Notes: generated by a model not told the origin, from the sequence alone. A DNA stretch of 64,000 nucleotides from Psychrobacillus sp. NEAU-3TGS (GCF_029955155.1 NZ_JAPNOZ010000012.1:763610-827609); one strand, 5' to 3'. Positions 41,044 to 51,159 are shown, counted from the stretch's first letter. Program-made: numbers and translations.

Positions 41044-41832
41044 TTATTTTTTTTGCTCTAAACGACCTATTTGGAGTCGAATTTTATCTTTTTTTGTTCT
41101 TCCTTCCATCATTAATAACTTAACTCGTCCTAATCCACGAATAGAAAGTAAATCAAGCTCCTGCAGTTCCAAAGATGGTTGATCTTTCTCTGCCCAGTTC
41201 ACTTTCACTTTCCCACCGGAAATAAGAGAAGCAGATTTTTGACGAGAAATATTAAAAACAGCAGAAAGCACTGTATCTAATCGTAAAGAGCTTACTGTTA
41301 AAGTCTCGGTTAACCATTCTTCTGATTGGTCAAAATAGTTTTCCGGATCCTCCACTAATTCCATTTGTACCTTCACTTTTCCGATTGACGTGAAGTTCGC
41401 TCGTACATAGTCTAGTACTTCCGAAGCTACAACAAATTGAATAGCACCATCTACTACTCGGATATCCCCAAATTTACTTCGGTCAATTCCTAACGACATC
41501 ATGGCCCCTAGTACGTCCTTATGCTTCAGCGTAACAAACTTTGTCGGGTATTTTACTTCCACAACAGCCATCGAGAAGTCTTCGGTTGTTGGTGCAAAAT
41601 AAGAAGGGTACAATAAAACCCTTTTTCGTTCTGCTTGATCCAGCGCACCATCCGCTTCTGATTCAATTACTTCATATTGTCTTCGAATAGAGTCTACGAT
41701 AAATTGTTGTCTTGGATCTAAGAAATCAGTCAGCTTCGGTGCATATCTATTTTCTACTTCATGCATCATGCTCACGGCTTGCTCTATAAAAGGCTGCTCT
41801 TCTTTTCTAAAATGCTGTAATACATGCTCCAT
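41044..41832 (-). CDS. ylmH: YlmH-family S4 RNA-binding protein
   Basis: 262 aa. The C-terminal S4 domain (about residues 185-245, with LDTVLSAVFNISRQKSASLISGGKVKVNW) binds RNA; YlmH is reported to act on stalled 50S ribosomes. The N-terminal part is the conserved YlmH domain. Position between ylmG and divIVA matches B. subtilis. Confidence 0.93.
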   Translation of the reverse strand: MEHVLQHFRKEEQPFIEQAVSMMHEVENRYAPKLTDFLDPRQQFIVDSIRRQYEVIESEADGALDQAERKRVLLYPSYFAPTTEDFSMAVVEVKYPTKFVTLKHKDVLGAMMSLGIDRSKFGDIRVVDGAIQFVVASEVLDYVRANFTSIGKVKVQMELVEDPENYFDQSEEWLTETLTVSSLRLDTVLSAVFNISRQKSASLISGGKVKVNWAEKDQPSLELQELDLLSIRGLGRVKLLMMEGRTKKDKIRLQIGRLEQKK

Positions 41833-42252
41833 TTGAGTTTATCTCCTTATGTATATTGAACTCCCCCACTTTACCTTCGATTAAGCGTTCATCTGCTCTT
41901 CATTAGTGGGGCATTGGACAACTTTCCTTCTAAGGTGGGCGAAAACTATTCAAAAAAGTGGCTTGGCCTATAACTCCTATATCTATCCACATAGCTGAAT
42001 TTGTTTTAGAATTTGTCTGTTGCGATAGATACAAAGATATTTACGAGATCATTCTTTGTGCTAATTGTATACCCATCCACTTTCCGAGTTAAGGTTGTTA
42101 TTAGTAGTTTTCCATGATTGTAACATTTTCATACATTTGTTTTATTGAAGGACAAGTCCGCTGACCGTTGATACTTGTCCATCTGTACAATCGTTTTTGG
42201 GAGAGGGTCTTGTCTTCTTTCAGAAATGACAAAAACCCCACGAATGTGAGGT
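41833..42252. other. Gene-free region between ylmH and ylmG
   Basis: 420 bases with no credible gene. A hairpin pairs GGACAAGT (42150-42157) with ACTTGTCC (42173-42180); a second possible pairing is CCCCACT/AGTGGGG near 41873-41910. The ylmG terminator is at its end (42231-42254). I see nothing else; its ordinary AT content suggests an untranslated leader for ylmH. Confidence 0.5.
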
Positions 42253-42254
42253 TT
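42231..42254 (-). terminator. Terminator after ylmG
   Basis: On the minus strand AACCTCAC pairs with GTGGGGTT around a four-base loop, followed by TTTTGT. It separates ylmG from ylmH. Confidence 0.75.
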
Positions 42255-42516
42255 AAATGAATGCTAGAAGAAGATACGCTACCCCACTCATTGCAAGCCT
42301 TAAAGCAAAGATAGCAACAATTGGAGAGATATCAATCATACCTATTGGAGGAATGATTTTACGGAATATATCTAAATATGGATCGCAAATTCTTCCTAAA
42401 AACCTTCCGACAGCAGATTGTTGGATACTCGGCACCCATGACATTAATATATAGATGATCAATGCATACGTATATATTGTCACCGCTTGATTTAACAAGT
42501 TTAAAAATAAAATCAT
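42253..42516 (-). CDS. ylmG: YggT-family membrane protein
   Basis: 87 aa with two membrane helices and the family's central [29 protein letters not shown]. YlmG/YggT proteins act in cell division or nucleoid/plastid organisation; in this cluster it lies beside sepF as usual. AGGAG is placed well before the ATG. Confidence 0.92.
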   Translation of the reverse strand: MILFLNLLNQAVTIYTYALIIYILMSWVPSIQQSAVGRFLGRICDPYLDIFRKIIPPIGMIDISPIVAIFALRLAMSGVAYLLLAFI

Positions 42517-42535
42517 ATTTTAGAATGCTCCTCTA

Positions 42536-43012
42536 TTAATCTAAATCGTTATAATAATAATCCGAAATGGCTCCTGCTACTTCTACAGAATCTGGGGCAC
42601 AAAGGAAAATATCAGTACCGACTCGTTGGATGTCTCCACCTAAAGCGTACACGGTTCCACTCAAAAAGTCGATGATTCTGATTCCTTGGTCTTTGTCAAT
42701 TCGTTGTAAATTTACAATGACTGCTTTTTTATTTTTTAAGTGTTCGGAAATATCTTGAGCTTCTGCATATACACGTGGCTCAATCAAAATTACTTTAGAA
42801 GACTTTTGCACATTTTGGATGCTGACTAAATTTGGTACAGGCATTTCTTTAGGTGTCGTATTAAATTTACGCTCTTTCACAGGGGACTTAACCGGTTGTT
42901 GTCGCATTTGACTTTCTACTGGTTGTTGCTGAGGTTTTGGTTGCTGTGCTACTGAAGTTTCTTCCTCTTCATCTAAGTAGAAGAAATTTTTCATCCAGTT
43001 TTTCATGCTCAT
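42536..43012 (-). CDS. sepF: Cell-division protein SepF
   Basis: FtsZ-interacting ring protein that supports septum formation. The N-terminal amphipathic membrane-binding helix (about residues 1-14) is followed by a Gln/Pro-rich linker (about 20-60) and the conserved DUF552 core (about 70-150: [26 protein letters not shown]). Length 158 aa. GGAGG lies before the ATG; four-base overlap with ylmE stop. Confidence 0.95.
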   Translation of the reverse strand: MSMKNWMKNFFYLDEEEETSVAQQPKPQQQPVESQMRQQPVKSPVKERKFNTTPKEMPVPNLVSIQNVQKSSKVILIEPRVYAEAQDISEHLKNKKAVIVNLQRIDKDQGIRIIDFLSGTVYALGGDIQRVGTDIFLCAPDSVEVAGAISDYYYNDLD

Positions 43013-43701
43013 TTAATTTCCTCCCTCTCTTTACCTACTAATGCTGTTCCGATTCTAACAAATGTAGCACCTTCCTCAATTGCAATTTCATAGTCTCCGG
43101 ACATTCCCATGGATAGCTCCGTACAAGGTGCATGAATTAACTGTTTTTCTGCAATTTTTTCTTGTAGAGCTTTTAGCTGACGAAAGACATTACGGATAAC
43201 GGAATGATCGTCTGTATTGGGAGCCATTGTCATCAATCCAACGACACGAATACGGGAGTAATTTTCTAATTCACTTATAAAATCCTCTGCTTCTAAGATA
43301 GAAAGACCATGTTTAGATTCTTCTTCCGAAACATTTACTTGTACAAAACAATCTATCTTTGAAGTTGCTCTTTTTTCAATTTCATCTGCTAAACTGATGC
43401 GGTCAAGTGAATGTAAATAATCCACTTCATTGATGACTGACTTTACTTTTCTCGTTTGCAGCGTTCCTATGTAATGCCATTTGACATTGTCTGAAATGGC
43501 ATCTAATTTGTTCTTTAATCCATCCGGTCTATTTTCCCCCAAATGGGTTATGCCGGTAGCGATTACTTCTTTTGTACGACCCACGGAAACTTCTTTCGTC
43601 ACTGCAATAATCGTTACATCCTCTACTTTTCGTTCAGAACGGTTACATGCTTCTTGAATTTGTTGTTTTATTTGTTTTAAATTTTGCTGTACGTTTGTCA
43701 T
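43009..43701 (-). CDS. ylmE: YggS/YlmE-family PLP homeostasis protein
   Basis: Fold-type III pyridoxal-phosphate-binding protein with no known enzyme activity; it carries PLP and affects amino acid balance. The PLP-binding Lys is in [11 protein letters not shown] (about residue 36), and the C-terminal [29 protein letters not shown] is characteristic. Length 230 aa is normal. ylmD, present between ylmC and ylmE in B. subtilis, is missing here. Confidence 0.93.
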   Translation of the reverse strand: MTNVQQNLKQIKQQIQEACNRSERKVEDVTIIAVTKEVSVGRTKEVIATGITHLGENRPDGLKNKLDAISDNVKWHYIGTLQTRKVKSVINEVDYLHSLDRISLADEIEKRATSKIDCFVQVNVSEEESKHGLSILEAEDFISELENYSRIRVVGLMTMAPNTDDHSVIRNVFRQLKALQEKIAEKQLIHAPCTELSMGMSGDYEIAIEEGATFVRIGTALVGKEREEIK

Positions 43702-43778
43702 ATGAAAACCAACTTTTCATCATTTGTTTTTGTTTATTGTATCAATGAAACACTGATTTATCAATGATGAAACATGCC

Positions 43779-44018
43779 CTATTCTATGTTTCTCGAAACA
43801 ATTATTACATCTTTACCAATAATAGCTATATTTTGAACTGCAATTTTTTTAGTTTCTCTTTTTTTGTTAAAGAATGCTGGATAAGATCCATTTGTTTCTA
43901 CGATAAATGAAGTAATATAACCGCTCTCTTTATCAATTTCCGCATCGACTATAAATCCTAATAATTGCCCACTACTCGCTTCAATTACTTCTTTTTGTTG
44001 CGCATCTGAAAATTTCAT
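43779..44018 (-). CDS. ylmC: YlmC/YmxH-family PRC-barrel sporulation protein
   Basis: 79 aa from the ATG at 44018, which has AAGGAGG upstream. It has a PRC-barrel-like fold (LGFIVDAEIDKESGYITSFIVE). Family members are linked to sporulation in B. subtilis; the biochemical function is unknown. Sits just downstream of sigG, as usual. Confidence 0.85.
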   Translation of the reverse strand: MKFSDAQQKEVIEASSGQLLGFIVDAEIDKESGYITSFIVETNGSYPAFFNKKRETKKIAVQNIAIIGKDVIIVSRNIE

Positions 44019-44056
44019 CGTCAACCTCCTTTTACCACATTGTATGAACGAAATCG

Positions 44057-44092
44057 AAAAAAAACGCTTCTTCTATGCAGAAAAAGCGTTTC
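44057..44092 (-). terminator. Terminator after sigG
   Basis: On the minus strand AAACGCTTTTTC pairs with GAAGAAGCGTTT-type bases, followed by a run of eight Ts. Lies between sigG and ylmC. Confidence 0.8.
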
Positions 44093-44126
44093 GCCTATTT
44101 ATCGTTGAAAATTTTTCAACATATAT

Positions 44127-44909
44127 TCATTTTGGATTCAAATGGCTTTGTATCGTAGACAATGCACTTTTTTCTAAGCGGGAAATTTGTGCTTGGGATA
44201 ATCCTAAGTCTGTAGCAATTTCCGTTTGTGTAGCCCCGTAGTAAATTCTTTTCGTTAATATTTTTTTCTGTCTTGCATCGAGATTTTGGAAACTTTCTTT
44301 TACCGTAAAATAGGTTACCCATTGTTCTTCGGATACATCATTATCACACAATTGGTCCATCATATATATAGCGTCTCCTCCGTCACTAAAAATAGGTTCC
44401 TGGAGAGAAACTGGATCTTGAATAGCATCCAAGGAAAGTAATATATCTTCCACTGGTATTTCTAATATTTTCGATAGATCATCCAGTGTTGGTTCTTGTA
44501 AATGTTCATTTATATATTGTTCTTTTGCTTTCATCGCTTTGTAGGCAATATCTCGTAACGATCTAGAAACGCGTACAGAGTGATGATCGCGTAAATGTCT
44601 TTTAATTTCTCCAATAATCATCGGAACCGCATACGTGGAAAAACGAACGTTATGCTTTAAGTCAAAGTTTTCAATTGACTTAATGAGTCCAATACATCCA
44701 ACCTGGAACAGATCATCTGCTTGTTCTCCGCGGTAGGCAAAACGTTGAACAAGACTTAGTACTAGCCTTAAATTACACATAACTAGTTCTTCCTTAACCG
44801 ACTCTTCACCTGCTTGTAACCTGATAAACAATTCTTTCATTTCTTCATGCTTAAGTAAAGGAAGCTTAGATGTATCAATGCCGCATAATTCTACTTTTGT
44901 TCTCGTCAT
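44127..44909 (-). CDS. sigG: RNA polymerase sporulation sigma factor sigma-G
   Basis: Late forespore sigma factor that transcribes SASP and germination genes. It has the characteristic N-terminus KVELCGIDTSKLPLLKHEEM, region 2 with DDLFQVGCIGLIKSIENFDL and FSTYAVPMIIGEI, and region 4 with TQTEIATDLGLSQAQISRLE. Length 260 aa matches B. subtilis SigG. It follows sigE by 90 bases. Confidence 0.97.
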   Translation of the reverse strand: MTRTKVELCGIDTSKLPLLKHEEMKELFIRLQAGEESVKEELVMCNLRLVLSLVQRFAYRGEQADDLFQVGCIGLIKSIENFDLKHNVRFSTYAVPMIIGEIKRHLRDHHSVRVSRSLRDIAYKAMKAKEQYINEHLQEPTLDDLSKILEIPVEDILLSLDAIQDPVSLQEPIFSDGGDAIYMMDQLCDNDVSEEQWVTYFTVKESFQNLDARQKKILTKRIYYGATQTEIATDLGLSQAQISRLEKSALSTIQSHLNPK

Positions 44910-44999
44910 AGATCTTCCTCCGGACTTTTTAATTGGTTCTTAATCAGTTTGTCCTGAGGAGTGAAGATTATTCCGAGACGCCAAATCCAATTTCAACCA

Positions 45000-45707
45000 T
45001 TAAGCAATTGGTTCGTTTAGCAGCTCTTTTAAATCTAATATTATTTTCTTTTCTAAGCGAGATATATAAGACTGTGAAATACCCAAATGATCCGCAACTT
45101 CTTTTTGTGTCATTTCTTCTTTTCCATTCAAACCAAAACGACATTGCATTATATACTTTTCCCTATTTCCAAGTAGATTAATCGCTTCAAACACATGTTG
45201 TCGCTCTAGCTTTTTTTCTACATCTTCAATAATCAAATCCTCACTAGTTCCTAATATATCGGATAAAAGCAATTCATTGCCATCAGAATCAGAGTTTAAC
45301 GGTTCATCGAAAGAAACTTCTGATTTCATTCGATTCGTTTTTCTTAAATGCATTAAAATTTCATTTTCAATACATCTGGATGCATATGTAGCAAGTTTAA
45401 TCCCTTTATCCAGATTAAATGTTTCCACCGCTTTAATAAGTCCAATTGAGCCAATACTAATAAGATCTTCTATATTCGTGTTCGTTTGATCAAACCTTCT
45501 GGCAATATACACGACAAGCCTTAAATTTCGTTCTATAAGTACGTCTCTTGCATGCTCGTCTCCCTCCATAAAAGCTAAAAGCATTTCACGTTCTTCTTCT
45601 CTTGTGAGCGGCTTAGGAAGAGACTCATTTCCTCCAATATAATGTACGCCACTTCTTCTAAATGATATTATCCAATAATATAATCTTCTTAGTAATCTCA
45701 ACAGCAT
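45000..45707 (-). CDS. sigE: RNA polymerase sporulation sigma factor pro-sigma-E
   Basis: Mother-cell sigma factor made as an inactive, membrane-associated precursor. The N-terminal hydrophobic pro-sequence ([16 protein letters not shown]) is followed by [10 protein letters not shown], where B. subtilis is cut near YYIGG by SpoIIGA; here the first Tyr of that site is His. Region 2 ([17 protein letters not shown]) and region 4 ([14 protein letters not shown]) are normal. Length 235 aa. The ATG shares its A with the spoIIGA stop (TAATG), so it is translationally coupled. Confidence 0.97.
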   Translation of the reverse strand: MLLRLLRRLYYWIISFRRSGVHYIGGNESLPKPLTREEEREMLLAFMEGDEHARDVLIERNLRLVVYIARRFDQTNTNIEDLISIGSIGLIKAVETFNLDKGIKLATYASRCIENEILMHLRKTNRMKSEVSFDEPLNSDSDGNELLLSDILGTSEDLIIEDVEKKLERQHVFEAINLLGNREKYIMQCRFGLNGKEEMTQKEVADHLGISQSYISRLEKKIILDLKELLNEPIA

Positions 45708-46549
45708 TATCTAACACTCCTTTTCTTTAAATGAAAATAGGAAGAACTATGCAGAATTCCATCTGCACCGTGTGGAAATTTATCTTTTACTCTTGTCATG
45801 ACAATATATCCTTTAGGTAATGACAGATCATTTACTATCCAGTCCTCGTACTTTATCCCAATGACCCATGTTTTCTCTTTTTGTATTGTAGATATTGGTA
45901 TTAAACGTAATTTGGTAGCATATTCTTTGGAGAGTTTGTCAAGTCCTTTATCTTTTTCAAACTCCCAGTCACTAATAGCTTGAAACAATTCTTTTGGTAG
46001 CACATCTTGTAACACTTCTGATGCAACGAAATGTACTGGATCATTTGAAAGTGGTTCTTTACATACATTTCCCGAGTCAATAAAAAGAGTTAGCTCCTTT
46101 GTTTCGCCATACAAAGTTATATGCGATGTATATAGTAACTCTCTTTCTGCATTTGATATGTTGAGATGTAGCACATGTTTTGTTAAGAAATAAAGCCCAC
46201 CAATTGCGATTAATGCGAAATTCACCATCATAAAAGCACTGTTACTTTTGCTGTACATTGGTGCTATTGCAGTTAATAAGCCTCCAGCGAAAATGCTAGC
46301 AAGTAATGTGAGTGTAATCGCTTTAACGATTTGTGTGCGTTTCTTCCAAAAGGCGATGCCGATCATCACAAAAAATGATAAAAATATTGTACTTACGTGA
46401 TGAGAGAAGATGACTGTAATCACTCCAGCAACAAAAGCTGAAAGGAATAAATATCTTTTTTGGTTTTCAATCCAACCAATTTTGTTCGCAAATGCTAACA
46501 CGGTATAGTTGAAAAAAGTATTCGTTGCGATCATGACTTCCGCGTACAT
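45707..46549 (-). CDS. spoIIGA: Sporulation sigma-E factor-processing peptidase SpoIIGA
   Basis: Five-helix membrane aspartic protease that activates sigma-E. The N-terminal membrane half starts [15 protein letters not shown], and the protease active site Asp-Ser-Gly is in LTLFIDSGN (about residues 180-188). I set the start at 46549 (280 aa) because AAAGGAGGG lies eight bases before it; the longer frame upstream comes from the repeat element and should be ignored. It is followed by sigE with one-base overlap. Confidence 0.94.
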   Translation of the reverse strand: MYAEVMIATNTFFNYTVLAFANKIGWIENQKRYLFLSAFVAGVITVIFSHHVSTIFLSFFVMIGIAFWKKRTQIVKAITLTLLASIFAGGLLTAIAPMYSKSNSAFMMVNFALIAIGGLYFLTKHVLHLNISNAERELLYTSHITLYGETKELTLFIDSGNVCKEPLSNDPVHFVASEVLQDVLPKELFQAISDWEFEKDKGLDKLSKEYATKLRLIPISTIQKEKTWVIGIKYEDWIVNDLSLPKGYIVMTRVKDKFPHGADGILHSSSYFHLKKRSVR

Positions 46550-46572
46550 GATTCTCCCTCCTTTTTTACTAA

Positions 46573-46638
46573 ATGGTACCATGTCATTTATAAAAACTTT
46601 GTCAAAAGAACGGTCGAAAAGCTTCTTTTTTAACGACA
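46573..46638 (-). promoter_or_regulatory. Spo0A-type promoter of spoIIGA-sigE
   Basis: On the minus strand a -35 TTGACA (46600-46605) and a -10-like TACCAT (46573-46578) are 21 bp apart, unusually long, as in B. subtilis spoIIG (22 bp). Three sites resemble the Spo0A box TGTCGAA or its complement: TGTCAAA (46600-46606), GGTCGAA (46612-46618) and, on the minus strand, TGTCGTT (46632-46638). Spo0A-P would activate here. The repeat element begins 40 bp farther upstream. Confidence 0.7.
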
Positions 46639-46677
46639 AAAAACCATAATAAAAAGTATCTATTTTCAGGGGAGTGC

Positions 46678-47354
46678 GCAGTATAGGGAAACTGCGACGT
46701 AGTGAGTTGAATGATGTGTCCACTGGAATTTCCGCTACAGGGTGGACGCTTTCCGCGGGCACGGCTTCAATCTCCTCGGAGCTCCGAAAACAAATGCTCC
46801 TGCGATTACTCGTCGCAAAGACATTGTTCAAACAAAGTTCGACCAATGTCTTTCCTGCGGGGCTTTCAGCTCGTACTGTTCCCGCCGGAGTCGCCACCCC
46901 TTCGCTACAATTCAATAGAGTTTGCTATTTACTCCATAATGAGACACTAAATTTAGTACTATGTTGCATTTTCTATGGGTGAAAACCTTTGATTAATGGA
47001 ATAAGATATACTCTCTAGTCATTTTTATCACTTATTGGGAGCTGCCATTGCTTGAATGGCTAATAGCAACCTTTCCAATAACTTATACTGTACATAAAAT
47101 GATTCTAAAGTAAGAAACTGCTTGACAGTTGTAAATAAATTAAATAGCTTTTTGCAATGAATTATGGATTAGTCAGCAAGTTCTATTGATTGAAGCGCAA
47201 GGCGGCGACACCTGCGGGATCAGCGGGACAGGTGAGACCCCGCAGGAGCGTGCGACGAGGAGGCTCACCGCCCGCCCCGCGGTAAGCGTCCGCCTGGAGC
47301 GGAAATCAATTGACTTTGCCGTATCTCTTTACGACGCAGTTTCCGTATACTACT
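46678..47354. repeat. GC-rich composite inverted-repeat element, copy 2 (about 677 bp)
   Basis: Starts with GCAGTATAGGGAAACTGCG and ends with CGCAGTTTCCGTATAC-type sequence, one mismatch from the inverse. It is copy 1 (36751-37166) turned round: the left unit matches copy 1's right unit, and the right unit (47170-47354) matches copy 1's left unit, including TTTCCGCTCCAGGCGGACG. Relative to copy 1, the right unit contains 45 extra bases, and the AT-rich middle is longer. Frames inside it are not genes. Confidence 0.85.
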
Positions 47355-47403
47355 CTTCAAAGGAACAATCTCGACCCTGTTTGAATTGAAAAATTTACAT
47401 ACT

Positions 47404-47440
47404 AAAAAAACTATCTCCAAATCGAATTTGGAGATAGCTT
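47404..47440 (-). terminator. Terminator of ftsZ
   Basis: CTATCTCCAAAT pairs perfectly with ATTTGGAGATAG around a short loop; a T-run follows on the minus strand. Confidence 0.88.
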
Positions 47441-47456
47441 CATCTGTAACTAATAA

Positions 47457-48617
47457 TTAGCGACGTTGACGGTTTCTTAAGAATGTTGGGATATCTAGTG
47501 CATCCTCTTGTGGATGGTTAGACACTTGACGTTCTTGACGTTCATGTTGCATTGGTTGTTGTATTTCTTCTTTACGTTGTTCACGAATTGGAGGAGTTGG
47601 AGCAGCTTGTTGTGTTCTACTTCCACCAAAACCTGAGCTTCTTGGCTGTTTTTGCATAATTAGTTCTTCGTTGAAGCCAGTCGCAATTACCGTAACAACA
47701 ATTTCATCCTTCAGGTTATCATTTATAACCGAACCGAAGATCATATTTACTTCTTCATCCGAAGCTGATGCTACGATATCAGCTGCTTCCTGTACTTCGA
47801 ATAAACTTAGGTTAGATCCACCTGTAATATTCATCAGCACTCCAGTTGCACCATCAATTGATGTTTCAAGTAATGGGCTGGAAATTGCTTTTTTCGCTGC
47901 TTCCGCCGCACGGTTTTCACCTGAGGAAATACCAATACCCATAAGTGCTGCACCTTTATCGGACATAATTGTTTTCACATCCGCAAAGTCCAAGTTGATA
48001 AGTCCTGGTACAGCGATTAAATCGGATATACCTTGAACCCCTTGGCGTAGTACATTATCTGCTTCTCTAAAAGCTTCAAGCATTGGCGTATTTTTATCTA
48101 CGATTTCTAATAAGCGGTCATTTGGAATAACGATTAAAGTATCTACCGCTTCCTTCATCATGCTGATACCACCAACCGCTTGAGTAGAACGCTTACGGCC
48201 TTCAAAAGTAAATGGACGTGTTACTACACCAACAGTTAATGCACCTAAATCACGTGCAATTTGAGCGATTACAGGAGCAGCACCAGTACCAGTACCTCCA
48301 CCCATTCCAGCTGTAACGAATACCATGTCTGCGCCTTTTAGTGCTTCTTCAATTAGTTCCTTGCTTTCTTCTGCGGCTTTTTTACCGACCTCTGGATTTG
48401 CACCTGCTCCTAACCCACGAGTAAGCTTACCACCGATTTGTAATTTCACTTCGGCTTCTGACATTTTTAAAGCTTGTGCATCCGTATTAACAGCGATAAA
48501 GTCTACTCCTTGAACTCCATGCTCAATCATTCGATTAACCGCGTTATTACCGCCGCCACCTACTCCAATAACTTTAATAACGGCTAATTGATCTTCGTTT
48601 GTTTCAAATTCTAACAT
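47457..48617 (-). CDS. ftsZ: Cell-division protein FtsZ
   Basis: Tubulin-like GTPase that forms the division ring. The GTP-binding [13 protein letters not shown] (about residues 105-117), the N-terminal [12 protein letters not shown] and the synergy-loop [11 protein letters not shown] are intact. A variable Gln/Pro/Arg linker precedes the conserved C-terminal tail (about [12 protein letters not shown]), which binds SepF, FtsA and others. Length 386 aa is normal. Confidence 0.97.
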   Translation of the reverse strand: MLEFETNEDQLAVIKVIGVGGGGNNAVNRMIEHGVQGVDFIAVNTDAQALKMSEAEVKLQIGGKLTRGLGAGANPEVGKKAAEESKELIEEALKGADMVFVTAGMGGGTGTGAAPVIAQIARDLGALTVGVVTRPFTFEGRKRSTQAVGGISMMKEAVDTLIVIPNDRLLEIVDKNTPMLEAFREADNVLRQGVQGISDLIAVPGLINLDFADVKTIMSDKGAALMGIGISSGENRAAEAAKKAISSPLLETSIDGATGVLMNITGGSNLSLFEVQEAADIVASASDEEVNMIFGSVINDNLKDEIVVTVIATGFNEELIMQKQPRSSGFGGSRTQQAAPTPPIREQRKEEIQQPMQHERQERQVSNHPQEDALDIPTFLRNRQRR

Positions 48618-48659
48618 GCTATTGCCTCCTATATTCTCTCAGCTATGATAAAGGTTTTG

Positions 48660-49952
48660 TTATTCAAAAAATTTGTCGAAAAATTTCTTCGCTTTTGACA
48701 TTGCGCTTTCTTTGTTATCATTTGTCGAATTTTGAACAGTTTGTTTTTGTTTTTTAGGAATTGAAACTGCTTCACTACTAGCCATTTGTGCTAATGCTTG
48801 GCTATTACCAATTTTACCATAGAAAAGATCTTCTTTATAGGCATATCTTATAAGACCAACAGCAGTTGTATATTGAGGTTCGCGTACTCCAATATAATCT
48901 GGCGTATACAATCTCACTCTTGTTTGTAGAATATGTCTCGCTAATTGACCTATTCCATCCAATTTAGAAACGCCCCCAGTTATTACTACACCACCAGGTA
49001 GGTCTTGGAGACCCATTCTATAAAACTCTTCTAACACCAATTCGAATAATTCTTCTAGACGAACACCGATGATTTCTGCAATATACCGCTGAGAATATTG
49101 CTCTTTCATATCGGCTCCAATTACTGGAACTTCAAACAGTTCATCGTCGGAAGCATCATCGTAAAAAGCATGTCCATATTTTAATTTAATCATTTCTGCT
49201 TGTTCCGTCGGTGTTTTTAAAACAATTGAAAGGTCTTTTGTAATATGCTCCCCACCTACAGGTATCACAGAAGTATTGATTAAATGTCCTTCACTGAAAA
49301 TGGCAATTGTAGTTGACCCACCACCAATATCAATATAGGCAGTACCATGATTTTTTTCATCTTCTGTTAAAGCAAAATGACCAGCTGCAAGTGGTTGCAA
49401 ATATATCTCTCTAATTTGCAGGCCGGCTTTTTCCACACACCGCAACACATTATGTAAAATTGTTTTCGATGTTGTCATCATAATACCGTCTAGCTCGAGG
49501 CGAGTTCCGATCATACCGCGTGGGTCTTTTATTTCTTCTAGATGATCCACAATAAATTGCTTTGGTGCAATATTGATTAGTTCTCTTTCTGGCGGGATAG
49601 ACATTACTTGAGCAGATTCAATGACACGTTCCAAATCCCCATCAGTAATTTCTCTATCTTCTCTATTTACAGCTACTACGCCTTTAACGTTTTGTATATT
49701 TGCTAAATTTGCTGGAATTCCTAGAACGATTTCATGGATAGCCATTCCAATCATTCTTTCCGCTTCACTAATTGCTTTTTTAATAGACTGAACAGTTGCG
49801 TCTATATCGACAATGGTGCCCTTTCGAATCCCATTTGATTTTACATTACCTACACCTATAACATGCAGCGAGTCATCATTCATTTCTCCTATTAAAACTT
49901 TAATCGAAGACGACCCGATATCTAGTGATACATACAATTCTGATTGATTCAA
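48660..49952 (-). CDS. ftsA: Cell-division protein FtsA
   Basis: Actin-like protein that anchors FtsZ to the membrane. The N-terminus (YVSLDIGSSSIKVLIGEM) and the later IDIGGGSTTIAIF are the two phosphate loops; the C-terminal amphipathic helix (AKKFFDKFFE) is the membrane anchor. Length 430 aa. Start is a TTG at 49952, with AGGAGGTG about eight bases upstream. Confidence 0.95.
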   Translation of the reverse strand: MNQSELYVSLDIGSSSIKVLIGEMNDDSLHVIGVGNVKSNGIRKGTIVDIDATVQSIKKAISEAERMIGMAIHEIVLGIPANLANIQNVKGVVAVNREDREITDGDLERVIESAQVMSIPPERELINIAPKQFIVDHLEEIKDPRGMIGTRLELDGIMMTTSKTILHNVLRCVEKAGLQIREIYLQPLAAGHFALTEDEKNHGTAYIDIGGGSTTIAIFSEGHLINTSVIPVGGEHITKDLSIVLKTPTEQAEMIKLKYGHAFYDDASDDELFEVPVIGADMKEQYSQRYIAEIIGVRLEELFELVLEEFYRMGLQDLPGGVVITGGVSKLDGIGQLARHILQTRVRLYTPDYIGVREPQYTTAVGLIRYAYKEDLFYGKIGNSQALAQMASSEAVSIPKKQKQTVQNSTNDNKESAMSKAKKFFDKFFE

Positions 49953-50064
49953 CCCGTGGCACCTCCTATTTGCTCTTTAACTATTATTCTAGTGTAAAAA
50001 CCTTATAAAGTCTAAAACTTTATAGTTCTTCGAGTTTAATATTCAAATTTTTCGTACATATTGC

Positions 50065-50415
50065 TCATGCATTTTTTCTTTCTGACCATTTTGTCAATAG
50101 CATTCGACGAATCACTGCTATATTTTGAAACAGACGAACGCCAAACGCAAAAATAGCAGCCAAATATAAATCGACTCCAAGATGAACTCCTAAAAACGCA
50201 AGCGCTGCTGCAAGTCCTATATTGAAGAAAAATCCCGTTACAAATACCTTATCGTCATATACATGCTGTAATTGAGCCCTAATACCTCCAAAAAGCGTAT
50301 CTAGAGCCGCTAGTACCGCAATAGACAAATAGCTTTCATATATTTCTGGAATTTGGATATCTGTTAAAAGTCCAAGGGAAATCCCGAGTATTAAACCTAA
50401 TAATGGCAGCCACAT
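50065..50415 (-). CDS. sbp: Small basic protein Sbp (DUF1290)
   Basis: 116 aa, membrane-embedded: about four helices with LLGLILGISLGLLTDIQIPEIYESYLSIAVLAALDTLFGG, typical of the Sbp family in the dcw cluster of Firmicutes. Its function is not established. Follows ylxX by three bases. Confidence 0.92.
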   Translation of the reverse strand: MWLPLLGLILGISLGLLTDIQIPEIYESYLSIAVLAALDTLFGGIRAQLQHVYDDKVFVTGFFFNIGLAAALAFLGVHLGVDLYLAAIFAFGVRLFQNIAVIRRMLLTKWSERKNA

Positions 50416-50418
50416 GCG

Positions 50419-51138
50419 TTACTCTCCTCCTGGAATCTCTTTTAAGAATTGATTGTTTACGGATTGGTCATAACCAGAAATAGTAAGTTGGTTTTCTGGA
50501 TCACCGATTTCTAGCGTTAGATTATCGATATAAAAGTCATCACCAATAGCCGAAGCCTCTAATTGATTATACATTTTTTTAGCATCTTCAAATGTTGAGG
50601 TACCAATTTTGATTGTAAAAGGGGCATTTTTTATTGCTAAGTTGTTTACAGTTGTTTTCCCATTTACATCTCTTATTGCTGACGAATAAATCATGCGTTT
50701 TCCGTCAATTTCTACGGCTTTTGCTTTAAACCGATTAATCTCATTGATCAATCGAATAAGTAAATCGGGCGAAATTCCTTCAATCGCTTGTCCCATTGCG
50801 ATGCTTTCTAAGGATGGCTTCACAGTGATGGTAAGCCCTGGGCCATTAAACGCTTCTAGTCCAATATCTTTTTTCAATTGGTTCACTGTATCATTTAAAG
50901 CTATTTCTGGACTTTCATTGCGCATATTTTCGTATTTACCAATTGTTTGTTCTAGCATGCGCACTTCCGATAATAACTCCGAATGTAATTCAGTTTCTCT
51001 AGCAAGCTCCTGACGAATAGCCCAAATGTCTCTCGTGTCTCTCGCTTCTGGATTTTTGACGGTATTATATTGAACAGCTAACATAAAACCAACTATTAAC
51101 AAAATGATTGTAAACCGAATATAGACGGCTTTTTTCAT
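50419..51138 (-). CDS. ylxX: DUF881 family protein YlxX
   Basis: 239 aa with one N-terminal membrane helix, a coiled-coil segment (about residues 40-80), then the DUF881 domain. DUF881 proteins YlxW and YlxX lie between divIB and sbp in B. subtilis and probably take part in wall or division processes; their roles are not defined. AGGAGG precedes the ATG. Confidence 0.88.
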   Translation of the reverse strand: MKKAVYIRFTIILLIVGFMLAVQYNTVKNPEARDTRDIWAIRQELARETELHSELLSEVRMLEQTIGKYENMRNESPEIALNDTVNQLKKDIGLEAFNGPGLTITVKPSLESIAMGQAIEGISPDLLIRLINEINRFKAKAVEIDGKRMIYSSAIRDVNGKTTVNNLAIKNAPFTIKIGTSTFEDAKKMYNQLEASAIGDDFYIDNLTLEIGDPENQLTISGYDQSVNNQFLKEIPGGE

Positions 51139-51159
51139 TATTCGGCCTCCTTTATTTTG

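Larger units (their letters stand above)
46550..47456. other. Gene-free region between ftsZ and spoIIGA
   Basis: About 900 bases. It holds the spoIIGA promoter (46573-46638), the composite repeat element (46678-47354) and the ftsZ terminator (47404-47440). The middle (46940-47160) is AT-rich with no gene. In B. subtilis this place is occupied by bpr. Confidence 0.6.

Noticed and set aside
46550-46915. 122-residue N-terminal extension of SpoIIGA
   Set aside because: It crosses the promoter and the repeat, and has no ribosome site; a strong site precedes the ATG at 46549.
46674-46982. 102-aa frame on the plus strand inside repeat copy 2
   Set aside because: Repeat-derived; its start is the same sequence as the frame in copy 1, with no further sign of a gene.
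47186-47389. 67-aa frame in repeat copy 2
   Set aside because: Repeat-derived, biased composition, no ribosome site.
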